Of a stretch of DNA of 64,000 nt, positions 42,580-51,359 are shown piece by piece (the stretch's first letter is position 1; each line of letters starts with the position of its first letter). The DNA lies in NCBI RefSeq assembly GCF_001571085.1, contig NZ_BCTC01000012.1, positions 31,524-95,523 on the forward strand, given 5' to 3'. The position numbers and the translations under genes were made by a program. The DNA is from Azohydromonas lata NBRC 102462. Its GTDB lineage: Bacteria > Pseudomonadota > Gammaproteobacteria > Burkholderiales > Burkholderiaceae_C. The notes beneath the pieces were generated by a model. The model worked only from the letters and a program-made list of their open reading frames with translations. It searched no databases and was not told where the DNA came from.

Positions 42580-43968
42580 TCAGTGCGCCGCCGCGGCGAT
42601 GCGGGCGTCGGGCTTCACGGTGCGCAGCGCGGCCATGAAGTCGGCCTCGATGCGGTGCAGCGCCTCATCGGTGTGGCCCTCGAAACGCATCACCAGCACC
42701 GGCGTGGTGTTGGAGGCGCGGATGAGGCCGAAACCGTCGGCGTAGTCGGCGCGCAGGCCGTCTATGGTGACCAGCTCGCTGCCCGGGAACTGCGCCGTCT
42801 CGCGCAGCTTCTCGATGAGCGCGTGCGGCTCGCCCTCCTCGCACGCCACGTTGAGCTCCGGCGTGTTGAAGCTCGTGGGCAGCGCGTTGAGCACGGCGCT
42901 GGGGTCGGCCTCGCGCGAGAGGATCTCCAGCAGCCGCGCGGCGGTGTACATGCCGTCGTCGAAGCCGTACCAGCGCTCGGCAAAGAAGATGTGCCCGCTC
43001 ATCTCGCCGGCGATGGGCGCACCCGTCTCCTTGAGCTTGGCCTTGACCAGCGAGTGGCCCGTCTTCCACATCAGCGGCACGCCGCCGGCCTCGCGCACCA
43101 CCTCGGTCAGGCGCTGGCTGCACTTGACGTCGTAGATGATCTGCGCGCCGGGGTTGCGCGCGAGGATGTCGCGCGCGAACAGCATGAGCTGGCGGTCGGG
43201 GTAGATGATCTGCCCGTCGCGGGTGACCAGGCCCAGGCGGTCGCCGTCGCCGTCGAAGGCCAGGCCCAGCTCGGCCTCGGTGGCGTTGACCACCTTGATC
43301 AGGTCGGCCAGGTTTTCCGGCTTGCTGGGATCGGGATGGTGGTTGGGGAAGTCGCCGTCCACGCGGCTGTAGAGGTCGATCACCTCGCAGCCCAGGGCGC
43401 GCAGGATGGCCGGGGCGCTGGCGCCGGGAATGCCGTTGCCGCAGTCCACGACGATCTTCATGGGGCGCGCGAGCTTGCAGTCGCTGGTGATGCGGTGCGT
43501 GTACTCGGGGACGATGTCCATGGCCGCGATGCGGCCCTGGCCCTGCGCGTAGTCCTCGGCCTCCATGCGGCGGCGCAGGCCCTGGATGTCCTCGCCATAG
43601 ATGGCGCGGCCGGCCAGGACCATCTTGAAGCCGTTGTAGTCCTTGGGGTTGTGGCTGCCGGTGACCTGGATGCCGCTGTGGCAGCCGTGCTGGCCGCGCG
43701 TGGCGGCCACGTAATAGAGCATGGGCGTGGTCACGGCGCCCAGGTCCACCACGTCCAGGCCCGTCGAGGCCAGGCCGCGCATGAGGGCGGCGGACAAGCC
43801 CGGGCCGGAGAGGCGGCCGTCGCGGCCCACCACCACGGCGCGCTCGCCGGCGGCCACGGCCTCGGTGCCGAAGGCGCGGCCCAGGTGTTCAGCGAAAGTC
43901 TCGTCAATGGTCTGGCCGACGACGCCACGGATGTCGTAAGCCTTGAACGCGGAAGCGGCAGTCTGCAT
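42580..43968 (-). CDS. phosphomannomutase/phosphoglucomutase
   Basis: 462-residue alpha-D-phosphohexomutase (AlgC/ManB type), interconverting hexose-6- and hexose-1-phosphates for sugar-nucleotide synthesis. The phosphoserine loop is in VTGSHNPKDYNGFK, the metal loop in AFDGDGDRLGLV, the sugar-binding loop in GEMSGHIFFAERWYG, and the phosphate-binding loop in RASNTTPVLVMRFEG. The start at 43968 (MQTAASAFKAYDIRG) is the conserved one, preceded by AGGAGGACATCC. It sits beside waaA, fitting a cell-envelope role. Confidence 0.94.
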   Translation of the reverse strand: MQTAASAFKAYDIRGVVGQTIDETFAEHLGRAFGTEAVAAGERAVVVGRDGRLSGPGLSAALMRGLASTGLDVVDLGAVTTPMLYYVAATRGQHGCHSGIQVTGSHNPKDYNGFKMVLAGRAIYGEDIQGLRRRMEAEDYAQGQGRIAAMDIVPEYTHRITSDCKLARPMKIVVDCGNGIPGASAPAILRALGCEVIDLYSRVDGDFPNHHPDPSKPENLADLIKVVNATEAELGLAFDGDGDRLGLVTRDGQIIYPDRQLMLFARDILARNPGAQIIYDVKCSQRLTEVVREAGGVPLMWKTGHSLVKAKLKETGAPIAGEMSGHIFFAERWYGFDDGMYTAARLLEILSREADPSAVLNALPTSFNTPELNVACEEGEPHALIEKLRETAQFPGSELVTIDGLRADYADGFGLIRASNTTPVLVMRFEGHTDEALHRIEADFMAALRTVKPDARIAAAAH

Positions 43969-44248
43969 GGATGTCCTCCTGCCGGGGATTGTAGGCAGCC
44001 GCCGCGCCCTGCCGTTGCGCCAATCCAGCCCATGGGACGGGATCGCGCCCCGGCGGTCGCGAAAGCCGCAACGATCGCCCCGCCTATGATCCGGCGATGA
44101 AATCCCTGCAGTTTCCCGCTCAACCGCCACGCCGGCCGCACGCAAGCCGTACCGCAAATTTTCCTTTGGTGACAGGCCGTTTTGCCCCGCCGGCCGGCAC
44201 GGCTGGCGCCACTGCAAGCGCCACCGCCGCGCCCGGCGCCCCTGGGGC

Positions 44249-45151
44249 ATGGGCATGAAGGGGCGCGACCGGCTGGAGCTCATCGTCCTGGCCGCGCTGT
44301 GGGGCGGCTCCTTCTTGTTCATGCGGCTGGCCGCGCCGGCCTTCGGTGCCTCGCCGCTGGCGGCCGTGCGCGTGGCCGTGGCCAGCGCCGTGCTGCTGCC
44401 GCTGCTGCTGCTCACGCAGCCCAAGGCGCTGGCCGCCTGCCGCGGGCGCTGGGCGGCGCTGGCGGTGGTCGGCTTGCTGAATTCCGCGCTGCCTTTCGTC
44501 TGCTACAGCTTCGCGGCGCAGTCCATCAGCGGCGGGCTGGCGGCCATCTTCAACGCCACCACGCCGCTGTGGGGCGCGCTGGTGGCGTGGCTGTGGTTTC
44601 GCGAGCGCATGGACGCGCAGCGCATGCTTGGGCTGGCCCTGGGCTTTGCCGGCGTGCTGGGCCTGGCCTGGGACAAGGCCAGCTTCAAGGCCGGCGCGCA
44701 GGACACGGGCCTGGCCGTGCTGGCCTGCCTGGCCGCCACGCTGATGTACGGCGTGGCCGCCAACGCCACGCGGCGCTGGCTCACCGGCGTGCCCGCGCTG
44801 GCCCTGGCCACGGGCAGCCAGATGCTGGCCACCGTCGCGCTGGCGGTGCCGGCCACCCTGGCCTGGCCGTCGCAGCCGGCGTCCGCCACCGCCTGGGGCG
44901 CGGCGCTGGCGCTGGGGGTGCTGAGCACGGCCGTGGCCTACGTCATGTACTTCCGGCTCATCGCGCAGGTTGGGCCGGCCAACGCCACGACCGTGACCTA
45001 CCTGGTGCCGCTGTTCGCCATGCTCTGGGGTGGGCTGGTGCTGCACGAGGCGGTGACGCCCTCCATGCTGGCCGGCGGGGTGGTGATCCTGCTGGGCACC
45101 AGCCTGGCCACGGGCTGGTGGCGGCCGCTGGGAGCGGCGCGCCAGCCCTGA
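44249..45151 (+). CDS. EamA/DMT-superfamily transporter
   Basis: 300 residues, ten predicted membrane helices in two EamA repeats: LAALWGGSFLFMRLAAPAFG at the start of the first (about 12-31), and a second from about 150. The end of each repeat shows the usual VGPANATTVTYLVPLFAMLWG pattern. Substrate unknown; amino acids or metabolites are likely. An ATG 6 bases downstream is an equally good start. It is divergent from the phosphomannomutase gene with about 280 bases between, which contains no further gene I can support. Confidence 0.88.
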   Translation: MGMKGRDRLELIVLAALWGGSFLFMRLAAPAFGASPLAAVRVAVASAVLLPLLLLTQPKALAACRGRWAALAVVGLLNSALPFVCYSFAAQSISGGLAAIFNATTPLWGALVAWLWFRERMDAQRMLGLALGFAGVLGLAWDKASFKAGAQDTGLAVLACLAATLMYGVAANATRRWLTGVPALALATGSQMLATVALAVPATLAWPSQPASATAWGAALALGVLSTAVAYVMYFRLIAQVGPANATTVTYLVPLFAMLWGGLVLHEAVTPSMLAGGVVILLGTSLATGWWRPLGAARQP

Positions 45152-45208
45152 GCGGCGGGCCGCGGCCGGCGGCTGGGGTCGACCCCAACTGCCGAAAAAG
45201 GCCGCGCC

Positions 45209-45349
45209 TTACTTCTGCTGCTGCTTGTGCTGCGGGCTCTTCTGGCCCTGCTGCTGCTTGCTGCCGGAGCTGCTGGACTGGTCCTGCTGCTTGTCCTGCG
45301 ACTGCTTGCCCTGGCCTTGCTGCTGGCTGGAGCTGCCTTGCTGCTTCAT
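45209..45349 (-). CDS. 46-residue Gln/Lys/Ser-rich peptide
   Basis: A short gene with a good ribosome site: AGAGG lies 7 bases before the ATG at 45349, and a TAA stop at 45209-45211 ends it. The peptide begins MKQQGSSSQQQGQGKQSQDK and stays low-complexity: only Q, K, S, G, D, P and H, with no hydrophobic residues after Met1. It is predicted to be soluble, basic and disordered. Gln-, Lys- and Ser-rich short proteins are known as stress or desiccation proteins in other bacteria, but no family is recognised and the role is unknown. It lies between the EamA and methyltransferase genes on the opposite strand. Confidence 0.6.
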   Translation of the reverse strand: MKQQGSSSQQQGQGKQSQDKQQDQSSSSGSKQQQGQKSPQHKQQQK

Positions 45350-45494
45350 GGCTTACCTCTGTCAACGGGCTCGGCGACATTGCCGACCTGCGCAGGCCGG
45401 CAAGCCCGGTGCCTGCCATGAGGGGTGGCACCCCGGTTGCAGCAGCGCTCCTTCACCGCCAACACTCGCGCCACCACTGCAGGAGGTTCTGCCC

Positions 45495-46205
45495 ATGAGC
45501 TCCACGCCCCAGGCCGCACGGCGCGGCAAGCCCGCCCCCTACGCCGCCCGCGATGACGCCGCGGCCCCCGCGCCGGCGCCCATGCCCGCGCACCGCGTGG
45601 TGCAGGCCTACGACCGCTGGTCCCCGCTGTACGACCTGATCTTCGGCCGCGTGCTGGAGCCCGGACGCCGCGCCATGACGCGCGCGGCCGCCGCGCTGCA
45701 GCCCGACTCGCTGCTGGAAGTGGGCGTGGGCACGGGGCTGACGCTGGCGGGCTATCCCGCGCACACCCGCGTGGTGGGCGTGGACCTTTCGGCCGAGATG
45801 CTGGAGCGGGCGCGAACGCGCGCCGCGGCGCTGCGCGGGCGCGACATCGCACTGCACCTGATGAACGCCGAGGCCATGGACTTCCCCGACGACAGCTTTG
45901 ATTGCGTGGCCATGCCCTACGTGCTGTCGGTGACGCCGCAACCGGCCCGGCTCGTGGCCGAGGTGCGCCGCGTGTGCAGGCCCGGCGGCACCATCCTGGT
46001 GGTCAACCACTTCAGCGGCAGCCGCTTCTGGTGGCTGATGGAGCGCGCGGTGCGCTCCATGGCGCAGCGGGTGGGGTTCAGGTCCGACTTCGGCTTCGAG
46101 GAGCACATCCTCGTGCACGACTGGCAGTTGCAGGCCGTGCAGTCGGTCAACCTCTTCGGCCTGTCGCGCCTGGTGGTGCTGCGCAACACCAAGGCAAAGG
46201 CATGA
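45495..46205 (+). CDS. class I SAM-dependent methyltransferase, PmtA-like
   Basis: 236 residues. A disordered 35-residue Ala/Pro-rich start is followed by HRVVQAYDRWSPLYDLIFGRVL, the N-terminal signature of the Rhodobacter-type phosphatidylethanolamine N-methyltransferases, then motif I LLEVGVGTGLTLAGYP, VVGVDLSAEMLERAR, and AMPYVLSVTPQPARLVAEVR. A methylated phospholipid product is plausible but unproven. The ATG at 45495 has a strong AGGAGGT 7 bases upstream; the longer open frame upstream is not used. L,D-transpeptidase follows about 200 bases later. Confidence 0.82.
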   Translation: MSSTPQAARRGKPAPYAARDDAAAPAPAPMPAHRVVQAYDRWSPLYDLIFGRVLEPGRRAMTRAAAALQPDSLLEVGVGTGLTLAGYPAHTRVVGVDLSAEMLERARTRAAALRGRDIALHLMNAEAMDFPDDSFDCVAMPYVLSVTPQPARLVAEVRRVCRPGGTILVVNHFSGSRFWWLMERAVRSMAQRVGFRSDFGFEEHILVHDWQLQAVQSVNLFGLSRLVVLRNTKAKA

Positions 46206-46404
46206 GCCGCCCGCCGCGCCCGTGTAATTCCTTCGGCAAGCGGCCGGCCGCGAGCACCGGCACGGCCCAGCCGCCGGCAGGCGGGACTCCGCCGGGGCTG
46301 CGGACCGCCGGAGCACCGCGACACCCGCGCACCTGGTTGCCGCCTCCCAGGAACCGGCCTTGCCGTGCACGGGGAAGCTTTTCACAGCAGCAGGAGGATC
46401 GGCC

Positions 46405-47079
46405 TTGAACCAGTGCAGGCAGTGGGTGGCGCTGCTGGCCACCGCGGGATGCCTGGGCGCCGCAGCGGCCGCGCCCCAGGCAGATTTCGGCACCCGCCAC
46501 GCCGCGGCCGACGTGCGCCGCGTGGCCGATTGGGCGCTGGACAGCGGCGACGCGGGGCAGCGGCCCTTCGTCATCGTGGACAAGCGCCGGGCGCGGCTGT
46601 ACGTGTTCGAGCCCGGCGGGCGGCTGCGCGGCGACGCGCCCGTGCTGCTGGGCCTGGCCCGCGGCGACGACACGGTGCCCGGCATCGGCGACAAGCCGCT
46701 GTCGCAGGTGAAACCGCAGGAGCGCACCACGCCGGCCGGGCGCTTCCAGGGCGAGATAGGCCACAACCTGCGCGGCGAGGACGTGCTGTGGGTGGACTAC
46801 GACGCGGCCGTCTCCATGCACCGCGTGCTCACCACCAACCCGGCCGAGCGGCGGCTGCAGCGCCTGGCCAGCGCGGGCGTGGCCGACAACCGCATCTCCT
46901 ACGGCTGCATCAACGTGCCGACGGCCTTTTTCGAGACCGTGCTCATGCCGGTGAGCCGCGCCGGCGCCGCGCCCGTGGTGTACGTGCTGCCGGAAACGCG
47001 GCCGCTGCGCGAGGTGTTCCTGAACATGCCGCCGGCCACGCCGGCGCTGGCCCAGGCTTCGACAGCCGCCAGACGCTGA
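46405..47079 (+). CDS. L,D-transpeptidase (YkuD) family protein
   Basis: 224 residues with a signal peptide (about 1-25, ending AAAAA), exported to the periplasm, where YkuD enzymes make 3-3 cross-links or attach proteins to peptidoglycan. The catalytic motif is ISYGCINVP with the nucleophilic Cys; the conserved His is in AVSMHRVLTT. The usual S-H-G-C reads S-Y-G-C here, so the His next to the nucleophile is replaced by Tyr. The start is TTG at 46405 because AGGAGG sits 7 bases before it; the frame is open to an ATG at 46360, but that start has no ribosome site and no signal peptide. A perfect hairpin terminator follows. Confidence 0.87.
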   Translation: MNQCRQWVALLATAGCLGAAAAAPQADFGTRHAAADVRRVADWALDSGDAGQRPFVIVDKRRARLYVFEPGGRLRGDAPVLLGLARGDDTVPGIGDKPLSQVKPQERTTPAGRFQGEIGHNLRGEDVLWVDYDAAVSMHRVLTTNPAERRLQRLASAGVADNRISYGCINVPTAFFETVLMPVSRAGAAPVVYVLPETRPLREVFLNMPPATPALAQASTAARR

Positions 47080-47160
47080 ACGAGAAAGGGGGCCTGCGCG
47101 GCGCCGGGCACAAGCCCCAGCGCCGGAAAGCCGGGAAAGGGAAAAGCAGCAGGCAAAGCA

Positions 47161-47184
47161 AAAGGACCGCCGAGGCGGTCCTTT
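47161..47184. terminator. bidirectional terminator
   Basis: A perfect 10-bp stem AAAGGACCGC / GCGGTCCTTT around CGAG with T-run on the plus side and A-run on the other; it lies 81 bases after the L,D-transpeptidase stop. Confidence 0.85.
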
Positions 47185-47238
47185 TGGCGTTCGGTGCCGG
47201 CTCGTGAATGACCGGGGACCGACCGGGGTGTCGGTGGG

Positions 47239-47775
47239 TCAGTTGCGGTCGGCGCGCGGGGTGCGCGTGCTGCCCGTGGAGCCGCTGCCGTAGCTGCTGC
47301 TGCCCGTGGAGCCGGAGGACATGTCCGACGAGGTGCTGCCGCTGTTGCCGCTGCTCATGGAGCCGGTGGTGCCGGTGGAAGGCTGCATGGTGGAGGAGCT
47401 GGTGCCCCCGCTGCCTGTGGTGGGAGCGTTGTTGCCCATGGTGCCCGGGGTGGTGCCCATGTTGGCGGACGAGTTGTTGCTGGTCTGGCCGTTGGACATG
47501 GAGCCGCTGCTGGTGCCCGCGCCGGTGGTGGAGCCCATGCTGCCGGAGCTGGTGCTGCCGGAGCCGGAAGTGCTGCCCGCGCCCGCGCCGGTGACGCTGG
47601 GGCTGGTGGCCGTGTTGGGGCCCGTGGGTGCCGGCACGCCCGGCGTGGCCGCGCCCATGCCCGTGCTGCTCGGACTGTTTGTCGTGCCCGCGCCGGAGGA
47701 TTGGGCGTGGACGATGCCGGTGGCGGCGGCCGCGCAGACGGCGGCGGCCAGCAGGCTCTTGCGGATGATGCTCAT
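47239..47775 (-). CDS. secreted Ser/Thr/Gly-rich low-complexity protein
   Basis: 178 residues with a clear signal peptide (MSIIRKSLLAAAVCAAAATG, cleaved near HAQ). The mature part is almost entirely Ser, Thr, Gly and Asn in repeated blocks such as STSSGSMGSTTGAGTSSGSM and GSTSSDMSSGSTGSSSYGSG, with no Cys and few charges until the final RTPRADRN. It should be extended and disordered in the periplasm or outside. Similar proteins are annotated only as hypothetical. It is divergent in context from the L,D-transpeptidase gene and ends near the bidirectional terminator. Confidence 0.75.
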   Translation of the reverse strand: MSIIRKSLLAAAVCAAAATGIVHAQSSGAGTTNSPSSTGMGAATPGVPAPTGPNTATSPSVTGAGAGSTSGSGSTSSGSMGSTTGAGTSSGSMSNGQTSNNSSANMGTTPGTMGNNAPTTGSGGTSSSTMQPSTGTTGSMSSGNSGSTSSDMSSGSTGSSSYGSGSTGSTRTPRADRN

Positions 47776-47912
47776 GTGATGGACTCCTGTGTTACGCCGA
47801 CGCTGGCGTCCCGTGGCCTGGAGCGCATCACGCCCCGCGCCATGGAATGTCCCGTCTTGGCTGACCAGAGTCGGCAACGCACGTGCCCGCAGCGCGAAGA
47901 GCGCTCGCCGCT

Positions 47913-48323
47913 TCAGTCGCGGACGAAGAGCGTCACCAGCGGCTCGTCGCCCAGCTGGCGGCTGCGGTGGCCGTGCAGCGCGGGGTCGAACACGGCGCCC
48001 GCGGGCAAGGTGTCGGCCGAATAGAAATGCTCGCCGGGGCCGAAGACGCGGGTGCTGCCGTCCTGCAGGCCGATTTCCATGCGCCCGCGCAGGACGAACA
48101 GCCACTGCGGGTGGCCGGTGCAGTGGAAGCTGCTCTGGAAGCCGACAGGGCTCTGGCGCAACTGCAACGCGCTGGCGGCCATGGCCTGCGACAGCCGCGA
48201 GGCGGGTGTGCCCTCGGTCAGCGGGATCTGCACGTCGCGAAAGCGGGCGCGGCCGTCGCTGTCCGTGAAGAGCTGGACCTGGGTAAAGACCGGCGTGGCG
48301 TCAGGAGTGGGGGTGGTGCTCAT
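47913..48323 (-). CDS. cupin-domain protein
   Basis: 136 residues. A small single-cupin barrel: FRDVQIPLTEG, QLRQSPVGFQSSFHCTGHPQ (metal-ligand His pattern), WLFVLRGRMEIGLQDGSTRV and FGPGEHFYSADTLPAG match cupin motifs 1 and 2. Metal and substrate are not determinable. The start at 48323 is the first ATG after the open frame that fits the domain. It is divergent from the SDR gene, 124 bases away. Confidence 0.8.
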   Translation of the reverse strand: MSTTPTPDATPVFTQVQLFTDSDGRARFRDVQIPLTEGTPASRLSQAMAASALQLRQSPVGFQSSFHCTGHPQWLFVLRGRMEIGLQDGSTRVFGPGEHFYSADTLPAGAVFDPALHGHRSRQLGDEPLVTLFVRD

Positions 48324-48447
48324 GGGGCGCGATTGTGGCGGCGCCGCGCGCCCTGCCCCGCCGATGCCGTGCCGCATACTGCCCGCCCCGTGGCCGCCGC
48401 CGGCGCGCTCGCGGGCCCAGGCACGACCCAAGACACCAGAGACTCAC

Positions 48448-49224
48448 ATGAACGGAACTCCCCACGACAAGGTCGCCCTCGTCACCGGCGCGGGCAGCGG
48501 CATAGGGCTGGCTTGTGCGCAGGCGCTGCTGCGTGACGGCTGGCGCGTCGTCTTCGTTGGGCGGCGGCTGGCACCGCTGCAGCAGGCCATAGACGCGGCG
48601 GGCGACCCCTGGGGCGACATCGCCGCGCGCGCCCTGGCGGTGAGCGCCGACGTGAGCGACGCAGAGGCCGTGCGGCGCCTCTTTGACACGGTGGCGCAGC
48701 GCTTTGGGCGGCTGGACCTGCTGTTCAACAACGCGGGCGTGTTCACCCAGCCCATGGCGCTGGAGGAGCTGCCGCTGGAGCGCTGGCGCGAGGCGCTGGA
48801 CGTGAACCTGAGCGGTCCCTTCCTGTGCACGCAGCAGGCGTTCCGGCTGATGAAGGCGCAGTCGCCGCGGGGGGGCCGCATCATCAACAACGGCTCGATC
48901 TCAGCGCACGTGCCGCGGCCGCAGTCCTCGCCCTACACCATCACCAAGCACGCCATCAGCGGGCTCACGCGCGCGGCGGCGCTGGAGGGGCGTGCGTTCG
49001 ACATCGCCGTTGGGCAGATCGACATCGGCAACGTCGCCACCGACATGACCACGCTCATGGCGCAGGGCGCGATGCAGGCCGACGGCAGCATCCGCCCCGA
49101 AGCGCGCATGCACATGGACGCCGTGACGAGCACCTTCCTGGCCATGGCGCGGCTGCCGCTGGAGGCCAACGTGCTGACCATGACCGTGATGGCCACGGGC
49201 ATGCCCTACGTTGGGCGGGGCTGA
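48448..49224 (+). CDS. SDR-family oxidoreductase
   Basis: 258-residue NAD(P)-dependent short-chain dehydrogenase: coenzyme motif VTGAGSGIGLACAQALL (residues about 12-28), NNAG in LLFNNAGVFTQP, the catalytic Ser in NNGSISAHVPRP and YTITK for the Tyr-Lys pair. The Asp/Arg pattern after strand 2 (VVFVGRRLAPL) suggests NADPH. Substrate unknown. It is the last host-like GC-rich gene before the A/T-rich surface-glycan cluster. Confidence 0.9.
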   Translation: MNGTPHDKVALVTGAGSGIGLACAQALLRDGWRVVFVGRRLAPLQQAIDAAGDPWGDIAARALAVSADVSDAEAVRRLFDTVAQRFGRLDLLFNNAGVFTQPMALEELPLERWREALDVNLSGPFLCTQQAFRLMKAQSPRGGRIINNGSISAHVPRPQSSPYTITKHAISGLTRAAALEGRAFDIAVGQIDIGNVATDMTTLMAQGAMQADGSIRPEARMHMDAVTSTFLAMARLPLEANVLTMTVMATGMPYVGRG

Positions 49225-49605
49225 GGGCAAGCCCGGGCGCCGGGCCCGCCGGGGCTCTGTGCAGAAATCACGTCAGGACATGCGGGCGCTTCGGCCTGCA
49301 TCGACGGACCGCATTCGGGGGCAACAGGCGGCAAGTTAGAATCGATGGTTGTTTTGCAATACGAAAAGCAGTGCCGCCAACACATGCTCAATATCCATTT
49401 AATTTAATCCAAGCCACCCGAATAAAACAGCGCACTCCGCGTCGCGTGACTGACTCAATAAAGCCACACACCAGCGCAGCCTTTTCCCACGGCCAGGAAT
49501 ACCCAAGAATATCCTGACCGGGCGGTTTCTCGGTGTTTTGCATCGGCCCGCGGTCTGGATTGAGAGACCGCAAAACATAACAGAACCCACCACAAACCCG
49601 CTCCA
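49225..49605 (+). other. intergenic leader of the glycan cluster with a long hairpin
   Basis: A 381-base gap in which the base composition falls sharply at about 49330. It holds an inverted repeat near its end: GTTTTGC (49535-49541) with GCAAAAC (49570-49576), and inside it GCGGTCT (49550-49556) with AGACCGC (49565-49571). The two could form one 12-bp stem with a 10-base bulge, 30 bases before the first ATG. TATA-like A/T-rich boxes are present near 49395 but none is convincing. Only the first six bases (GGCGGT) of an ops/JUMPstart element are matched, at 49521. Confidence 0.5.
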
Positions 49606-51312
49606 ATGAAAAACACCACACCAGCACAGATCGATAAAAAGACATGGTATGTCGGCATACCCGTGCTGCTTTTTCTGGTGCTGGCATTGCGGGAAATCTC
49701 ATTGCCGGGCCTCTACATGGACTCGGTCAACCCCGATTACCAGGCGGCATGGATGGTGCGCGGGGATCTGGCCATGCCTGCATGGATTTACCCGGACAAT
49801 ATCCTGGCTGGGCCTTACCGTTGGCCCTTGCTCAACTCCTTGTATGGCGGCAACGTCACGGCATACCTGGGCCTGCTGTTTTTCAAATTGTTCGGCTATG
49901 GACTGTATGAAGTCCGCCTGTTCCATACGCTGTTGGGTGTGTCGCTGCTGGCCAGCCTGGCATGGGCGCTGGATCAATGGAAAGTACCACGCCGTGCCAT
50001 CCTGGTCGGTCTTGGCCTGCTCGCCGTCGAGCCCTCGTTTCTCTATGCCTGGCGCACGCAGTACTACCTGCAATTGACGCCGGTTATTTTTCTGGCCTTG
50101 GGCCTGGGTATCCTGGGGCGCTATACGTCGCAATTGCCCCTGAGCCCGCGACCACACCGCTCCCTGTTTGCAGCCGGCCTATTCACTGGATTCGCGGCTT
50201 ACGGCTATTTCATTTTTGCGTTCTACGCTGCCCTGCTGGTTCCAACCTACCTCGTGCTGACCAGGAAACAGCCTGAGCTGCGTGCACGCGCCACCTTGCT
50301 GGCGGCAGGCGTTTGCACCGGATTTTCCCCTTTCGTTTACGCCCACCTCTCCATCATCGGAAACACCAATATTGGAGAATATATTCAGCAGCTGCGCGGG
50401 CTTCAAACGGCCTACGGCGTGGTGGACAATGAGCAAGGCGGCATCCTCTCCCGCGTAGGCATTGTTTTCAAGCGCCTAGCCAACCTGCGTGCAGGAACTG
50501 CCGTTGAAGCAACCATATTTTTCGAATCCGCCGCAAGCAAACTGATACGCCGTAGCGGCGCAATTCTTTTAGCCGTGGGGCCGCTGTTTTGCCTTTTCAG
50601 CCTATGGAGATCAAGGGCAAAATCAGACGCCAGCGCCGAGGCCGACCAGCGCCGGATGCTGATGAAATTGTGGTTCGCAATCCTGGCCGGGCATTTTCTG
50701 GTCGGCATGCTGGTGGGCCGCCCCCTGGGTTTGCAACACTACATCATGCTGCTGCCGGTGCTGTACGCCATGATCGCAACGGGCCTGCCCTTGCATGCTG
50801 CCGGCGGAAAATCCGGCGCCACGCATCGCCTGCCGGTTGCGGGATTGATATTGTGCGCGCTCGCATTTCTCTTTAATGCGACGATGTCCGCCCGGTTCTC
50901 CCAGCGGCTGAAAAACGAGGGCGGAAACGGCATGTATTCGGACGTGATCAACGTGGCCGTCAGCCACCTCAATACCGTCCCGCCGGGCAGTTTCGTGCTC
51001 TTTCCGCAGTGGGGATATTGGATGGGAGCCGTTACGGCATCCGGGCCGCGCTACTCCGCCGTGGAATCCCCCTCACTGGCCGCTATGCAGCAGCGCCTGT
51101 CCACCGAAGTGGGTTTGCAGGCTCAAAAATCTGTTGTTCTCGTGCTGGGCAAGGAGTTTCTGACAAACCAGCCAGCCGCGGATGAACAAAGAATCAATGA
51201 CTTCGCGCGTACGGCCGGGTTCGACGTGCAAACCGTCGTGAAGTGCAAGGGGCGCAGCGGCCAGGACCAAGTCTGGCTTGCCTATTTGGCTCGCCCCGCC
51301 CAAACCAATTGA
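49606..51312 (+). CDS. GT-C fold membrane glycosyltransferase, GT39-like
   Basis: 568-residue integral membrane protein with about eleven helices. The first periplasmic loop after helix 1 has acidic residues in LYMDSVNPDYQAAWMVRGD, the position of the catalytic Asp in polyprenyl-phosphate-dependent GT-C enzymes such as the PMT/ArnT type. The C-terminal quarter is a soluble periplasmic domain. Such enzymes transfer a sugar from an undecaprenyl- or dolichyl-phosphate carrier to a glycan or protein outside the membrane. It starts the A/T-richer eight-gene cluster. It may be the final transferase of the cluster; no signature fixes the acceptor. Confidence 0.75.
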   Translation: MKNTTPAQIDKKTWYVGIPVLLFLVLALREISLPGLYMDSVNPDYQAAWMVRGDLAMPAWIYPDNILAGPYRWPLLNSLYGGNVTAYLGLLFFKLFGYGLYEVRLFHTLLGVSLLASLAWALDQWKVPRRAILVGLGLLAVEPSFLYAWRTQYYLQLTPVIFLALGLGILGRYTSQLPLSPRPHRSLFAAGLFTGFAAYGYFIFAFYAALLVPTYLVLTRKQPELRARATLLAAGVCTGFSPFVYAHLSIIGNTNIGEYIQQLRGLQTAYGVVDNEQGGILSRVGIVFKRLANLRAGTAVEATIFFESAASKLIRRSGAILLAVGPLFCLFSLWRSRAKSDASAEADQRRMLMKLWFAILAGHFLVGMLVGRPLGLQHYIMLLPVLYAMIATGLPLHAAGGKSGATHRLPVAGLILCALAFLFNATMSARFSQRLKNEGGNGMYSDVINVAVSHLNTVPPGSFVLFPQWGYWMGAVTASGPRYSAVESPSLAAMQQRLSTEVGLQAQKSVVLVLGKEFLTNQPAADEQRINDFARTAGFDVQTVVKCKGRSGQDQVWLAYLARPAQTN

Positions 51313-51359
51313 TCCCCAAGCACACGACATGCTTCCAATACGCCGTGCGGGCAAGCGCC

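Noticed and set aside
44097..44258. 53-residue plus-strand frame with a TATGAT 6 bases upstream, overlapping the EamA start
   Set aside because: The peptide is Pro/Ala/Arg-rich with no motif or ribosome site, and the -35 is poor. A leaderless peptide is possible but unsupported.
49521..49532. ops/JUMPstart antitermination element before the glycan operon
   Set aside because: Only GGCGGT matches; the following bases do not fit the GGCGGTAG core and the rest of the element is absent.
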